Shown: piece after piece, positions 43,609 through 56,382 of the stretch
Layout: each line of letters opens with the position of its first letter
Position numbering within the stretch: position 1 is the first letter of the stretch
NCBI RefSeq assembly: GCF_019059575.1
Contig: NW_024881695.1
Location: 124,001-188,000, forward strand
DNA from: Amphibalanus amphitrite
Lineage: Eukaryota > Arthropoda > Thecostraca > Balanomorpha > Balanidae
Direction: 5' to 3'
Length of the DNA: 64,000 bases
The notes under the pieces: generated by a model
The model's database searches: none
Seen by the model: only the letters and a program-made list of their open reading frames with translations
What the model was told of the DNA's origin: nothing
Made by a program: the position numbers and the translations under genes

Positions 43609-43824
43609 GTGGACTTGGAACTATGCAAGTAGTCAGGGGTCACATGAACACTGGACAGTGGACAGGGAGCAGTGGTTAGAAGCTAGTTACCGTATATCAA
43701 TAATCCCACTGCATTGGTCAGTGGACTTGGAAATATGCAAGTCGTCAGGGGTCACGTAAACACTGGACAGGGAGCAGTGGTTAGCTGTCAGTGACCGAAT
43801 ATCATGATCCCATTGCACTGGTCA
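43609..43824. repeat. Tandem duplication of a ~110-bp unit
   Basis: 43609-43720 and 43721-43824 align over their whole length (both start GTGGACTTGGAA and end near CACTGGTCA/GCATTGGTCA) with point changes and a small deletion in the second copy. The surroundings are rich in GGTCAGT words, so the region may be an older degenerate repeat array. Confidence 0.8.
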
Positions 43825-46800
43825 GTGTTCAGTAGTCGTTGGTCATATTCTGTCGGCGGCCGTTAGCTGTTGGACTGGTCGCTGGTCTTAAGTCGTCGGT
43901 CACCACTCGCTGATCGTTCGCTGCTGGAGAGCTGTCATTGGTCAGTCGTTGGACAGTCGTTGTCCAGCTGTCGGCGGTCGGAGCTGTGTGCCCAATTGCC
44001 GTCGTTGTCAGCGTCCGCCGACTCTGATCGAGCCGCCTGTCCTCCGTCTCCCAGTGGGCAGTCCCGATGGACGGGCGGACACCAGCAGTCAGTTATCACG
44101 TACCCCCGGCGGCCCAGTGTCGATTGAATGGCCATAGTTATAAACGTAAACAGAAAATACTGCTGCTAGGTGTTTGGCTGCCTGCAAGCCTGCAAATATC
44201 CATGCATGGCGAACATGGGACTTTATTTTCCGTTCGCTGCTTGTCTGTTGTTGCTCCTTGCTGTTTCATGTTTTATATTCTATTTTATGACGCTGAATAG
44301 CAACTTCTCTCTGAATTGGATTGAAACGCTTGATGTGTGCATGTAAATGCCAAATAAACCGTTTTTAACGTGCCGACAATGGTGCGGACAAAGGCTTGAT
44401 ACGTAACAGGTTATTTGTTGCACCACATTTGTTTTAATGTAACGATCAAGGAAGAATTGAATGGTCAACCAATGTTGAATAATGCATGCAACTGTGATAA
44501 AGCAGCGACCTCAAATAATAACCACCTATCATTTGTTTTGCGTGTTTCTCATTCACTTCTCATTCATTCCTTAGCCTATATACTGTGCCTTCAGTGAGGG
44601 TATAGCTCCTTATGCAAACAGAAATGCTTCACCGCTGTCATACATCCTTTGTGGTTTTTACATCAATACGTCGTATTCTTTGTATCACAATACGTCGCGT
44701 TCTTCTGTGATGCGCTATTTGTCTGCGACAGTGACTGGCGTGCAGTGTGTCAGCATAGACACCCGGGGAGGCACTCGAGTCATGCCAGCGAGCATGATGA
44801 TGCCTCCCGTGAGACATTGTCACCGTGACAGGGTCAGAGTTTGACTGATGAAGTCAGTCGGCTCCCGCGGAGACGAGGTATCGATCGGTGCTCGCGAGTC
44901 TGTCTCGGAATTATAGCCGGAGTCGGTGTCGGAGTCGGGGTCAACAGTTGTGGCTCGAAAAAACGGAGTTTTACATATGGCATGTTGCGTAAAAATGAAT
45001 GCTCCATTACTAACCTTTTCCTAGCCACCATCTCATGGATGTTAAGAAGATGGTTTTGGGTGTTGGTTCTGTTGACGGGCACTGAGCGGCGTTGACTAGT
45101 AGATATTTAGGATGGCGTGATCCCATGAAGACGGGCCAGTCAGGGCGGATGATTACTGGGATGGATCTCTGAAGATGAAGCCTCCCGCGCTTTGAAATGT
45201 TTACAGCCTTCCATGCAGGGAGGCGGAGCCGACCGTGGCCACTAAAAACTCATCGGCTGATGGGCAAACGTAGTGAGTTGCTACCTACCATCACACGCGA
45301 TTAAGACGGCCACCGGGAGCTGATGAAAAGCGCTCATAACCGTTTTCGGTGGTTAACTGCAGACGTGCGCGGCTTGGGGTCGTTAATCAGAGAGCCAACA
45401 GGCGATAATGGCCGCGGCCGGCACGGAGTCTCTCCTGACCCGAGCTTCCGAGGGCTGCCGGCAGTCGGCTCCATCGACAGAGAGAGCCATCGGGGTTGTA
45501 CATACATAGGGCTCTTGTGAGACAGATCTGATTCAACTATTAATTTCTTTACTGGCTTCTTGTGTGGATGGCGGATGCCTTCCGCCATAAAAATGAATAT
45601 ATAAACAAATAATGCGGTTTAGATACTAAAAGCACTAAACTACGATGTCCAAAGCATCATAACCTTCAACGTTACGTTTGTCATTCATACGAGTATACGT
45701 GGGCAATGGGCGTGCAATGATCCATTAGCACTCAAGTTTGTTCCTATGCGTTCTAAATGGTTCTCTGTTTTGCCTTTGCTCCTCTGATTGATCACGATAC
45801 GATACACACACTTCAAACACCCAACCATATTGCCTCGCCCGCCAGCGCCCTCCCAGCAGGGGGCACGTCACTCGCGGCCCACGGCTGCCGCCTACTACAA
45901 ACGGATGTCACGTTATCTGATTACGCTGTGATATATGTCGTCATTTGGTCACTTCCAGCGCATAAACCCCAGATCTACGCGCCAGGTCTGTCAAATAGAT
46001 CGCAAGATCATTTTCGTCATTTTAGACAAGCTGAATGGTTGTTCAGCGATCGTAAGGAGCTTGCCCGACCCTGATTGTCCTACTGAAGGACTTCAGCAAA
46101 GTTGCTTTGAAAGAGGTTCACCTGTTAGTGACGCTCCGTATAAGATCACGATTATACACTCGTGATCTTTAACCGCACATACGTCTGAGATCACCCACCA
46201 TCACCTTTTTGACATAATCCTCTGAGACGAACACATCCCCCGTCGCCATTATACGCCTTATGGAGCCGCCTCTTGGGCGCGATGCCTCCGCCTGCCCGCC
46301 GATACCATCTCCGGCTGTCTGGAGCCGTGTCTTTCCGCCACCATCAGTCAGTGAGTCCCCGCCCGCACCGCACCGCTCTGGGCTCACTCAGACGGGGTGG
46401 GTGGTGCCGAGAGGCTGTCAGAGACCGGCAGATGTGCGCTGCGTGGGCTCTGTTACCGCGTGTTTCTCGATGAGGTCAGGGGTGGCGGAACAACGGCTGA
46501 TGACCTTTGTTGACCCGTGTGAAGACTGGCTGTCAGGTGGTTGATGGGATTTTTCGGTAGATGACAGGCGAGGTGGTGGGTTTGCCCCAAAATGCCCAGA
46601 TTCAAAGTATGCCGCATGGATGAGTGTTTATTTGAGATTGAAAAAAAAAACGAAACGACACTCTCGCCTTTTTGATTTGTTGCCTCTGAACTCAGAACTG
46701 TTGTAAATGTCACTATTGTTAGAATTTTAAGGGGATTTTTTTCAGCTTTTATGTTTTCAGTTTGCCCGTAAGTGAAAAATGAGATCCGTTTGAAAAGGTA

Positions 46801-49103
46801 GCCACTTCCCGCCCAAGTGCTGCCCATTTGTCGTCTATTTTATGGTGCTCATTTCGTCCAAGGATGTCCCCTATTCAGGCTGGTGGGGGCCATCCATCAG
46901 ACACCTGTGCCGGCCCGCTGGCCCCGGCCGGCCGTCCCTGTTCAGACGACCTCAGACGGTCCCCCATCAGCAGGGGAGGGTCGAGCTCTCGCACAGACAC
47001 CGATCGGCACCTCGCCTCTCTCCGGCCCACAATGGGCCGCCATTAGCATGGCTCGGCGCGGCTCTCGTTAATCTGCGGCCGTTTAGTCGACTGTCGCCGG
47101 CGGCCACGTGACACGGGCGCGTGCTCGGCCGTGCTGTCGGCCGCTAGTCACGTGACTATCAGCCATGCTAATGACCCGCCAGCCGGGGGCGGTGCCGCTC
47201 GGGAAGTGAGATGACTCCAGCGGTGGTTTGGACAGAGTTTGGTTTTTCGTGCGCGGCGGCAGTGAGCGCGGGGCCAGCAGCCGGCAGCGGAGGCTCGGAC
47301 TGCTCTGTTGATATCTCGAGCAGTCGGTGTCGGGCCCCGCGGCGAGTTTGCCGCGGCTGCGGCTCGTTGGCCGCTCTGCGCCACGTGCCCTGCATTTCAT
47401 TACCCTCGCGCGGCTCTGGCTGGTTTTAATGAACGTTAATGACTCCGAGATTATCTAGACTTGAGAAGTAATCGCCGATAGGTCTTAGAATGCTTGTGTT
47501 AGTTTCCCTACGGCACCGCATCAAGAAGAGAATTCAACGCTGGTGGATAAAAACTGGGCTCTTAGTGTCTCATCTGTTTTGGAAAATCATAGTGCTCGAG
47601 ATTTTGTGGGCCTATTGCATGGATTCTGAAATGATATGGAAAGCAGAGAAGTTATAATGTCTATGTTTTGCATGAAATTTCTTATTTATAACCGCATATC
47701 ATATCTTTACTTATTCTGATTACATCTTTATAGCTGTTCTCGCATTCTAAAGCAGTTATCTTGAAATTCAATATGACTCTTCTCGCACTCAATATTCAGC
47801 TTTATGTGAAGCCTTTGAGGGGTGATCCTAGTTATAGGGCTTCATACCTTATTTGCAGTCTGTTCTTAATGGTGACGTTAGCATGGACTAGGAGCTTCTA
47901 CAAGCTGCATACAGCCATAACAAACTGAAAATTTTAACAATATCATACAAGGGTGCCATGTGCACTTCTCTAAATGTTAATTTAAGAGCACTTCTTTGAA
48001 TAACTTGCGCGTTGATTCTAACTGCTTTATGAAATTGAATAACACTGTGTTGAAATATCTACTTGGTACGAACACCAATCCGTTTTATAGGTCCAGTGCT
48101 GCCTCTTCAATACCAGCTTAAACATTTGACCGCCCGCCCAGCGATGCATCCATGCTCAAACGACACCGGGTCTTATCATCCATCCCACCATTGAGAAAAA
48201 GGGGGACAGTCTCCCATAGTCGCTGGTAAGCACGGTATAAATAACGGATCGATTCAGTCGGTCTGACGCCTTCGAAAGAGAGCCGCCGGAGCTACAGTGG
48301 TTGATCCCGGTACCGCCCGGCTTATCCGGCTCAGCTGCGGTTCACTGGGGGCGACTCAGACCCAACTCGCGGCTAGGATCGCTCGGTCCTCTCTCTGATC
48401 CTAGCTCGACAGTCGACACCGGTACCGCCCGTGCATGACCAACCCTCAGAGGCTGACTATGTATGTAAGCACCAGCCCCCGGCTCCCCAGGAAATCAGCC
48501 AGTATGACGGGCACGGTACCAGAGATCGATGATCAGCGGGCCTTACTTGGGCGGGATGAGCGATGACCTGTATTCCTTTAGAGTTCCACTAGCCACTGAT
48601 AGCTCTATAGCGCGCAGGGGAGGAGCCGACTGACGGAGGCCGCCTCTCGTCTGCTAGATTAGAACTGGAGCAGTGAAGATATAGCGAGGACGACTGTCTG
48701 ACCTCAAAGGTATCCATGTCGACGATTACACTTTTTTCATCGCAGTATCGCCGCTTTCAGGGAGGATTTTCCGTTCATTGGGCCACCGGCTATTAGACCT
48801 TCACTATCGGTCTTAATTGTACCGTATTACGGTTGGAATTTCACGGCCGATACTCTCACCATTAAAAATCAATAAAACGACTCCGGCCCCGATGTGTGTC
48901 GCCATCGACACAGGCTGAATCCCCTGGGGCTGGCTGCTGTATGCGTGTCTGTCTGCGTGTATGTGTGTGTCTGCATGTGTGTTTGTGAAGGTCACAGCGA
49001 GGCTCTCTATGCGGAGACCCGCTGCGGACGACACTGGTGTTCGTGGCTGTGAAATTCGCCACGCACCGGTGCTCCATAGAGCGCGCCCGGCGAGGGGCGG
49101 CCC

Positions 49104-49188
49104 CTGTCAGCCGCGGCTCCGCGGGACGCTGTCACGGCTGCCTGTCAGATGTCACATCAACCGTGACCAGTCTGTCTGTCAGGTGTCA
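49104..49188. promoter_or_regulatory. Second cluster of TGTCA words
   Basis: Six TGTCA words occur within 85 bp (near 49105, 49130, 49143, 49150, 49177 and 49184), four of them CTGTCA. This resembles the cluster at 5917-6001. Function as a TALE-homeodomain enhancer is inference. Confidence 0.2.
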
Positions 49189-51827
49189 GATCAGATCGGC
49201 CGTGACCGGTGTGTTCAGGGTGGCAGAATGGTCTGAGATTCGAGTGAGAGAGAAGTTTTTGCTTCAAAAGATGCCTTGGGGATGGAGTAGGTAAATTGTG
49301 ATCTTCGATGTGATTAGTGGTCTGGATGTAAAACAATTTATATTTGTCCACAAAACCAGCCATTTAGTAAAGTCACCCTATCCAAATTATTCTCAACACC
49401 CATGTAATGGGTTGTTTTCCCTACATTTGTCCTCACCAAACAAAACCACGCCCAACTTGTGCCTCTGACCAGCTTCCACTCAGACCCACCTGCACTACTC
49501 CATGTCACTATATAGGCGTGTCTCCCTCACGAGTCTCCCCTCCCACTCCCAGGGACAATTTACAGTCGTGTTTACCGTGAGTGGAGACCACGGGGGCGGC
49601 TGGCGCGCACCCAGACCCGCCCATCTCAGTTACATGGTGTCCACGCGTGTGAGACAAGACACATGCAGTGGAATGATGAGAGAAGGTGAGCTCGCTGCTC
49701 GACTGAAAACGCTGCCAAAAATCTCGCGTGTGAAAACTCGCAGTTTTATTTTCGGGAGTCAAGCATTTGTTTTCAACGACCACCATGGACAGTTTTCTTT
49801 TTCTACACTTCATCGACTTATTAATTACTTTCGTATGCCTAAGCAAGGGAATGAAGTTTCAAGGAAAAGTGTGGATAAAACAATGAAACGCAGCTCAGGA
49901 AATTGCTAAACAAAACAGATAATTAAGAGGGGAATACATGGTATGCTGCATGGTAGGCTTGATGGTTAGTTCTAGACCAAAAGCTTGCCTCCTTGAGAGG
50001 CGGCGCTCCACTTCCTGGTGGCTTACCAACCGCACGTGAGCCGCAGCAGGTCGGACAATCAGTTTTTGTTGCTTCCGAGCTGAATCTTAACATAGCTGGC
50101 TGCGATATCGCGGCAGCCAGAGCACTGGTGAGGAGCGGCCTCTGGCTCGCTGGGGAGTCGGGTGACGAGGATGCACGTGCCAGAGGTGTCCGATTACAAG
50201 TAACTGCAGTCTGCACCGAGAGGGGTAGCTTCTCAGCAAATGAGAAGACAACAGTGAAATAGCGTTTGAATGGGCGAAGAGAAAATGTAGCCGGCGCATT
50301 CTGCACCAACGCCTAATACAACATTGCATTTATGTGACTCATCTCTTCTATGAAACAATTTCTTCGTTCTGGCTCGGAGATTGCTGATATCTGTAAGCCT
50401 CGTACGCTAAAATTTTCTGTGAAATTAAAGCATCAAAATGAGGAGGTATACCGCCTAACCTCACTTCAAAAGCTGTCGTCATCACCTTGACAGCGTTTTT
50501 GGCTACCTGAGGTAAACGCCAGTTGTGAAGGTAAAAGGTAGTGCGCAACCGGGAGAAAGCGTCGCCCAGAAATAGTGCCGCCGGCTGCGGAGCGTGCCGT
50601 AATTACCTGCCTGGCGACAAATTGGGGCGTGTGACAACACAGGTGTGGCTCGGCTACTGGGTGCACCCAGCCGGGATTAGTCAGAGGCTGGATCTCCATA
50701 AGACATGTTTTCTAAATATGTTTTTTTTCTTATATTTCTAGTCGTAGTCGTCTTTTTCGTTACTTTTTCGGTTTTTGTATCGGATATCGCGGTTGTTATG
50801 CAAATAGCCTACTATAGTAGCCTAAAGCGAGCAGTTCTTGTGTTTCGTTGTAAAGTTTTTCTTCGTACTGTGATCTCAGTGATCCATTTTCTCTTAGCTC
50901 CCGGTATTACCGACCCAAAGTGCAACGTCTCAGGTCACTAACACACATTCTATGTTTGTCGAGCCGGTATTTATTACCGAGTTTTTCCCGGCCTTATCTC
51001 ACCCTTGCATTAAAGCCTCGCCGACCGGGCGCTCTGGTGTTACCTTTGTATGTTACACTGGGGTCTCTGGTGATAGGTTTTTGTGCGGGCGCTGCAGTTC
51101 CTAGCCGGACAGTCGGGTCGTTTGCAGTTTTTCCATCGATCGTAACTCGCACGCACCTGACTTTACCGTCTTTTTCTGCCGTCCCTTATCGTTTTATCAG
51201 TCGTTTGGCTGTCGTTCACCTGCCTTGGAACCGACTTTCTATCGTTATTTGTATATCGTAACCTAACATTAATTGCATACTTCTAGCTTCATTATCCTAG
51301 CTGCACTCTACAGGCTCATGAGGTAAGGATGCAAATAATAATAATACACATGCCTTCTTATAATCCCCATGGGAGTTATTGGCATCCTTTTTCGCACTCT
51401 GATGTATACCATTGCTCAATACTCAGTTGCATATAGTAGGGCATCGGCTGGTTGATCCCAGTGGCTGCTGGTTGCTGATCTTGTTTTCTTTCCTTCCTTT
51501 CCGTTCCCATACCTCCCCCATAAATCACATTTCCATCTGCCTCCTATGATGGGACTCGTCGCCACAAACCTCCTCCGTTTGGACATTTCAGAGTGGCGGC
51601 CGGAAACGTAGCCGACATACAAAGGGTAATTACGGCGGGTCGGTGGCGCTACAGTGCCACCCGCGCCATTGTTGTCACTGGGTGAAAGTCTGACGCGCAG
51701 ACTCTTTATCACACCCGACTGCTCACCCCGGTGGGAGTAGAAATGACGGGGTAAAAACAAAGAAAACAGTGGAACTAGTGGAGACAGAACATAGAACAGT
51801 GAGTAAAGTGGTTGTATGGACATTCCA

Positions 51828-51884
51828 CATAGAGATCTTATATACATCTCTATGTATCATCTCTATGTATATAAGATCTCTATG
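51828..51884. repeat. Perfect 20-bp inverted repeat (hairpin)
   Basis: CATAGAGATCTTATATACAT at 51828-51847 is exactly complementary to 51865-51884, with a 17-nt loop. The loop and arms share the CTCTATGTAT word. Confidence 0.85.
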
Positions 51885-53903
51885 GTACCACTGGTCACTC
51901 CAGGCCAGAGCCAGATCAGGTCAATCAGCAGAGTGACTGCAGGTCACGTGCCACCCTCACTCCGTCCTTAGCGGCCAGGGAGAGCCCCATCAGCAGAGCT
52001 CCTTGGCTGCCGCTCTCCCGGGCGGTCCGGCACGCAATCCGACTCCCATATTCCATCCACGTTGATCTCAGTAGGAGCGTGGCCACTTTTTGCAGACACC
52101 ATGCATAAATAGTCGAAGATGCTGTTCATATCGTGTGCGGGATTCAGCTGGATTGACGGCGCTGCGAACTACGGGTGGCCCTCGAAAAAGGAGGCCGCGG
52201 AAAATTGACGTGGGAAGGGACTGTGATATCAGAGATGGAGCAATGCGTGGGTGTCGCAACCGAAATCGCCGGGCGGAGGAATGGGAAAAATGCCTACTGC
52301 GGGCAAGAAGAAATTATGTGACCTCAGCCAGAAATTATGGTCACATTTAATGAACGTGGGTCTCTTCATTTAATAAAATGTTACTAGCCCATCATTTTAC
52401 TAACAGACTTAGACCAGTGGGGTAGGTAGTTGGTATATTCTTATTACAATAAGCTGTTCGTCAGAGCCCATAGGTGGCCTCTGAGCCCATGAATCCCTGT
52501 CACTCTTTGAGAGCAATGACTTACCTATCTCCGAATTAATCACATTTGACATGAGTTCCTATACCATTTCTAGCTAAAACACACTAGCTTTCCAGACTTC
52601 TAGCTTTCCAGACTGGGTCACACTCACATTGATGCCATTTAGGTGGAATCCGGCGTTACAAAACATCTTACGCCTTATCTATCCATGTCAAGATAACATC
52701 GTCGAAAGCTTATTTGGTCCGTTTGGAAGACATCAGTAGGTAGCCGTAATTCTTTTTCAGGCTCAGAACCCACCCGGTCAGAACGTTTAATCACTCTGAA
52801 CTGGAGCAGAGGCTGCTGAGAGGCGACTAAACTATCCAAACTCCCCGGCGAACCGCTGGGAGAGTGATGACGCCTCCTGCCCCAGTCCCGTTCCTCCCGA
52901 CTACCCTCGCGGTGACGATGCCTTATTTGTACGGGGAACGTAATTATGTGCTGCTCCCCGGCGCGGTTCGCACATCAATAACGGAACACCACTGAGAGCG
53001 TGGCATGGTGATGAGCTAAATTCTGGGCATGAAATTCCCGGCACAGTATGAGGGAACTTTATGTAACTACGGACCAGCTTCGTGGTCATGCTGCCACCAC
53101 ACGGTCACTCGGCTGGAGCTAACTACTGATGGGCTAAACGCCCGAACGGCCGGAGTACATGCCTTTTACATTACCACAGCAAATTGAAATCGACAGCACG
53201 ACATAGAGTGCAGGCAATGTAAACGATTTATTTAATAAATAACGAAAGTTGCACACACCAGCGAGTGCGTTCACATCATTAACATGTCACTCCAAGCTTG
53301 TCGAACAGACACTAAGTGCAGTCTGGTAAGTGGCACCGGCTTCTGAGCTGTTTCACCGTCAGTAGCAAACGTGAGAAAATATCTTCTGACGTCACCAGTA
53401 TCCATTTGACGTTATTTGAGGAGACTTTGATGACGTTCGTGCATTTCAAGAGATGCTCTTATATTGATTTTTATTTTATCGTGACTTAGTTCCAAGGCGG
53501 GTGGTACGAGCATGTATAATTTTCAGCGGCAATAGATGCTCTCAAGCTGTCTTTGGCAGGCAGTGGTACCGCTTTCATCTCACGGAAGAGAAGTTTTAGT
53601 CTAAAATTTACTGATATCACCACCCGGTCCCCGTCTTTCTCCACCAGGTAACATCTAATTCCTGGCTCACCATTGCCCCTGTCCCCGCGTTCCGTCTACT
53701 ATCACCCCCCCCCCCCTCCCCCGGATCCCACGGCTCCCGGTGTTGGCACACACGGTGACACCCGCCGTCACGTCACGGCCGTCGCGGGGTGTCACGCTCC
53801 CACGCCGGCCGTTACGACACCCGGGAGCCGTAATTAATACGTCACCGGCAGCCGGCTGTCACTGGAGGGCGAACATGGGGAGAGAGGGTGGGAGGGAGAG
53901 AGG

Positions 53904-53971
53904 GCGGAGACGGGACGGAGACGGGACGGAGACTGGACGGAGACGGGAGGGAAACGGGACGAGACGGAGAC
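53904..53971. repeat. 11-bp minisatellite
   Basis: About five to six units of GGGACGGAGAC with variants. Gives an artificial Arg/Gly/Asp-rich frame. Confidence 0.8.
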
Positions 53972-54183
53972 AAACTCTAACCATTGGTAGACACTTGCAA
54001 AAATGAGTAGACTTGATTTGTAATAAAATAGCACATTCATCATACGCTTAACCCTCGCATGTGTAGGGGGGGGTCGGATGGACCCCCCCCCATGGTTTTT
54101 CGCGAATAACTCGCGTAAAAAGCGACCGATCGCAACGAAACTTTCAGTACCCTCGCATTGAGGGTATATTGAGGGTATATTGA

Positions 54184-55254
54184 GGGCAGCATGCGTCACC
54201 GCAGCTGCCGGTGACGCATGGGGTGGTGCAGGGCAGCATAATGGGCCCAGTGTTGTTCCTGGTGTTCTCCAATGATTTGTCACAACACGTGCCGCATGGG
54301 AGGCTTGTTATGTACGCTGACGATGCCCAGTTTATAGATTCGGACTCGCCAAGAAACCTGTCAGAGCTTAAATGCCGCGTAGAACAAACCCTGTCTGTAG
54401 CTCTCTGCTGGTTCACGCAAAATAGGCTAAAGATAAACCCCTCGAAGACCGAACTGCTTATCTTGAGATCCTCACGCCAAAATGATAATGTCAACTTCAC
54501 CGTCAAATTCGGCGAGTCGGAAGTCGTGCCTGTGCAGTCGGCGAGGGTCCTAGGCGTCAACATCGACTCGTGCCTGACGTGGGAGCAGCATGTGGCTGCG
54601 ATCACTCGCCGATGTTACTGCGTTCTGATAGGGCTGGCCAGAATGCAGCGTCGTGTGCCGCGTGAGACAAAGCAGCTGTTGGTCGAGGCACTGGTATTCC
54701 CTCATCTGCAGTACTGCATGTGCGTGTGGGGAAGCTGCACAAAGACCCAAAAGCACAGACTTCAGAGATGCATGAATTTTGGCGCCCGCATTGTCACTGG
54801 TCTTGGCTATCGTGAACACATTTCCGGGACACTGCGAGAGCTTGGATGGCGGGTGATCGAGGACATGATAACTGAGCGTGACCTGTGCGTCATGTACAAC
54901 CTGAACCATGTCGAGAGCGCCCCTGAGCTTCTCCGCTCACGCATCACCCACCGCTCTGATGTGTCTGTGCGTGAAACGAGAGCGACACGTGACGGCGAGC
55001 TGGAGGTGCCGCGGGCCCGCACAGAGTTTGCCCGTCGGTCGTTCTTCAATCGGGCGGTGAGAGCGTGGAATAGGCTACCGCTGAGTGCGAGAAACGCGTC
55101 TTCTCTTCCTATCTTTAAAAAGTGTATCGCAGATGCCTTTTAAAGGGTGATGCAAATGTGGATTGATAGGAAAATGTTTTTACTTGTGCTACATGACGTG
55201 GAACGCTGAAAACCCATTTTATGGATGTATTCCTAAATATATGATATATATATA
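54184..55254 (+). mobile_element. 5'-truncated LINE inserted in piggyBac-like copy A
   Basis: Starts inside the reverse transcriptase and ends in an (AT)n tract. TATATTGA occurs directly before it (54176-54183) and directly after it (55255-55262), as expected for a target duplication, and the flanking host element reads continuously once it is removed. Confidence 0.8.
54211..55143 (+). CDS. Partial LINE reverse transcriptase (C-terminal half)
   Basis: About 310 residues without an interrupting stop, from a headless frame to the stop at 55141-55143. Visible motifs: HGVVQGSIMGPVLF (the usual GVPQGS), MYADDAQF with the catalytic Asp pair, WFTQNRLKINPSKTE, LGVNID, then the thumb and C-terminal WNRLP. 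This is the CR1/jockey type of metazoan non-LTR element. It is unrelated to the 29-kb LINE at the level of its C-terminus. Missing the RT fingers and endonuclease, it cannot act alone. Confidence 0.88.
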   Translation: MTHGVVQGSIMGPVLFLVFSNDLSQHVPHGRLVMYADDAQFIDSDSPRNLSELKCRVEQTLSVALCWFTQNRLKINPSKTELLILRSSRQNDNVNFTVKFGESEVVPVQSARVLGVNIDSCLTWEQHVAAITRRCYCVLIGLARMQRRVPRETKQLLVEALVFPHLQYCMCVWGSCTKTQKHRLQRCMNFGARIVTGLGYREHISGTLRELGWRVIEDMITERDLCVMYNLNHVESAPELLRSRITHRSDVSVRETRATRDGELEVPRARTEFARRSFFNRAVRAWNRLPLSARNASSLPIFKKCIADAF

Positions 55255-55456
55255 TATATTGATCAATTTTACACCTACCCTGAAAATTTCATGACCCTGA
55301 CCCAAATGACCTTTGACCTGTGACCTCTTTTCCGAGACCATGTTTGGCCGGAATCGCGATTTCGCGTATGTCGGCTCGCACTAGCCGCGTGTTTGCAAGC
55401 TTTTCGTGGTTTCAAACGTTCAAACATGTGATTTGATGTTACTCCCGTGTGTGTCA

Positions 55457-55510
55457 AGGTCACCTGAAGGTCAGGTCAGGTCATTGACCTTTGGTGACCT
55501 CGGGTGACCT
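55457..55510. promoter_or_regulatory. AGGTCA half-site cluster inside piggyBac-like copy A
   Basis: Four AGGTCA and three TGACCT words lie within 54 bp, some overlapping (AGGTCAGGTCAGGTCA). A second run of TGACC repeats is at 55682-55706. AGGTCA is the nuclear-receptor half-site. Seen directly; activity is inferred. Confidence 0.25.
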
Positions 55511-56219
55511 CGGGTCACTTTTTCGAGTTTTACATGTTTCTAGGCTAGTTTTTGGAGCTGAATTCGAATTTAGCAACCATTTGAACATTTACGAAGTAGT
55601 TTTGGTGCCTTCGTAACATGTTACGAAGCTGTCAGAGGCGGTTGACACGTACTACGAATACCCGTCACGACGCCTACTGGTTGACCTGACCTGACCTGAC
55701 CCGACCTGGTCTAAATGCTTCAAGACATCATCTGTGATCAAAACTAACACGATATTCGTGATCAGCACCCCGAAAAACTCCTTAGCAGCCACACTTTACG
55801 ACTTTCTAACAGGTCCCGATTTTCCCGACTTTGGGTCATTGACCTGACCTGGAAGGTCAACCAATGACCTAGGACCTTAAAATTGGGTATCATCGGCTTC
55901 CTCTCGTCACGGGCAACACGCTCGTTTTTTCCGCGAAGCTCTAGCTCGATCAGGGGCCAAACGGCAAGGGGGGGGGGGGTCCAACCGACCCCCCCCCCCT
56001 ACACATTAGAACAGTGGTCGGCAGGTCATTCGGGGTCGTGCCCCCCTTTTTGGGCGCCAGGCAGGGCCATTACCCCTACCTAACTAGACCCCATTGCTGA
56101 CACAACCAAGTTTACTGAAATTCCATACCGTCCTGGAACTCTTTGGGTATTTGTGCATTTCCAATACATCAAATTTAAAACATGACACTTCCTCCACAAA
56201 ACATTTAATACCTATATCC

Positions 56220-56373
56220 CAGTAGCGGCGGAACACCTTCAATTAAGGGGGAGGGGGGGGGGCACTGCCGACTTTTGGTCCCATTCTTTCCATGCAACGC
56301 CCATAGGGCTAATGTTAAAATGCAAAAATCAAAGGGTGCACGGTGCCCCGGTGCCCCCGTTCCGCCGCCTATG
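56220..56373. mobile_element. 154-bp hAT-type MITE
   Basis: Flanked by an 8-bp duplication CTATATCC (56212-56219 and 56374-56381). Ends CAGTAGCGGCGGAAC and, inverted, CATAGGCGGCGGAAC, sharing the last ten bases. Contains no coding sequence. Confidence 0.7.
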
Positions 56374-56382
56374 CTATATCCC

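Larger units (their letters stand above)
38786..54047. other. Intergenic region without a supported gene
   Basis: I find no exon series, protein family or RNA gene here. Contents are homopolymer runs (G15 at about 40760-40774, C12 at 41701-41712, C12 at 53705-53716), the GATC-dense block, a tandem duplication, a hairpin at 51.8 kb and GC-rich islands (about 43200-43480, 46830-47400, 48240-48480 and 49020-49220). These islands could be enhancers or promoters. The 47460-48200 and 52380-52800 stretches are AT-rich and featureless. Confidence 0.5.

Noticed and set aside
46260..46353. ATG frame ending at a GTGAGT donor, like a first exon
   Set aside because: A short Pro/Ala-rich frame in a GC island with no matching downstream exon.
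48230..48262. TATAAATA followed by a TCAGTC initiator-like word
   Set aside because: The spacing of about 20 bp is too short for a standard TATA-initiator pair and no coding exon follows.
49558..49581. 24-bp micro-exon between CCCACTCCCAG and GTGAGT
   Set aside because: Splice consensus is good on both sides, but no partner exons exist nearby and 24 bp carries too little information.
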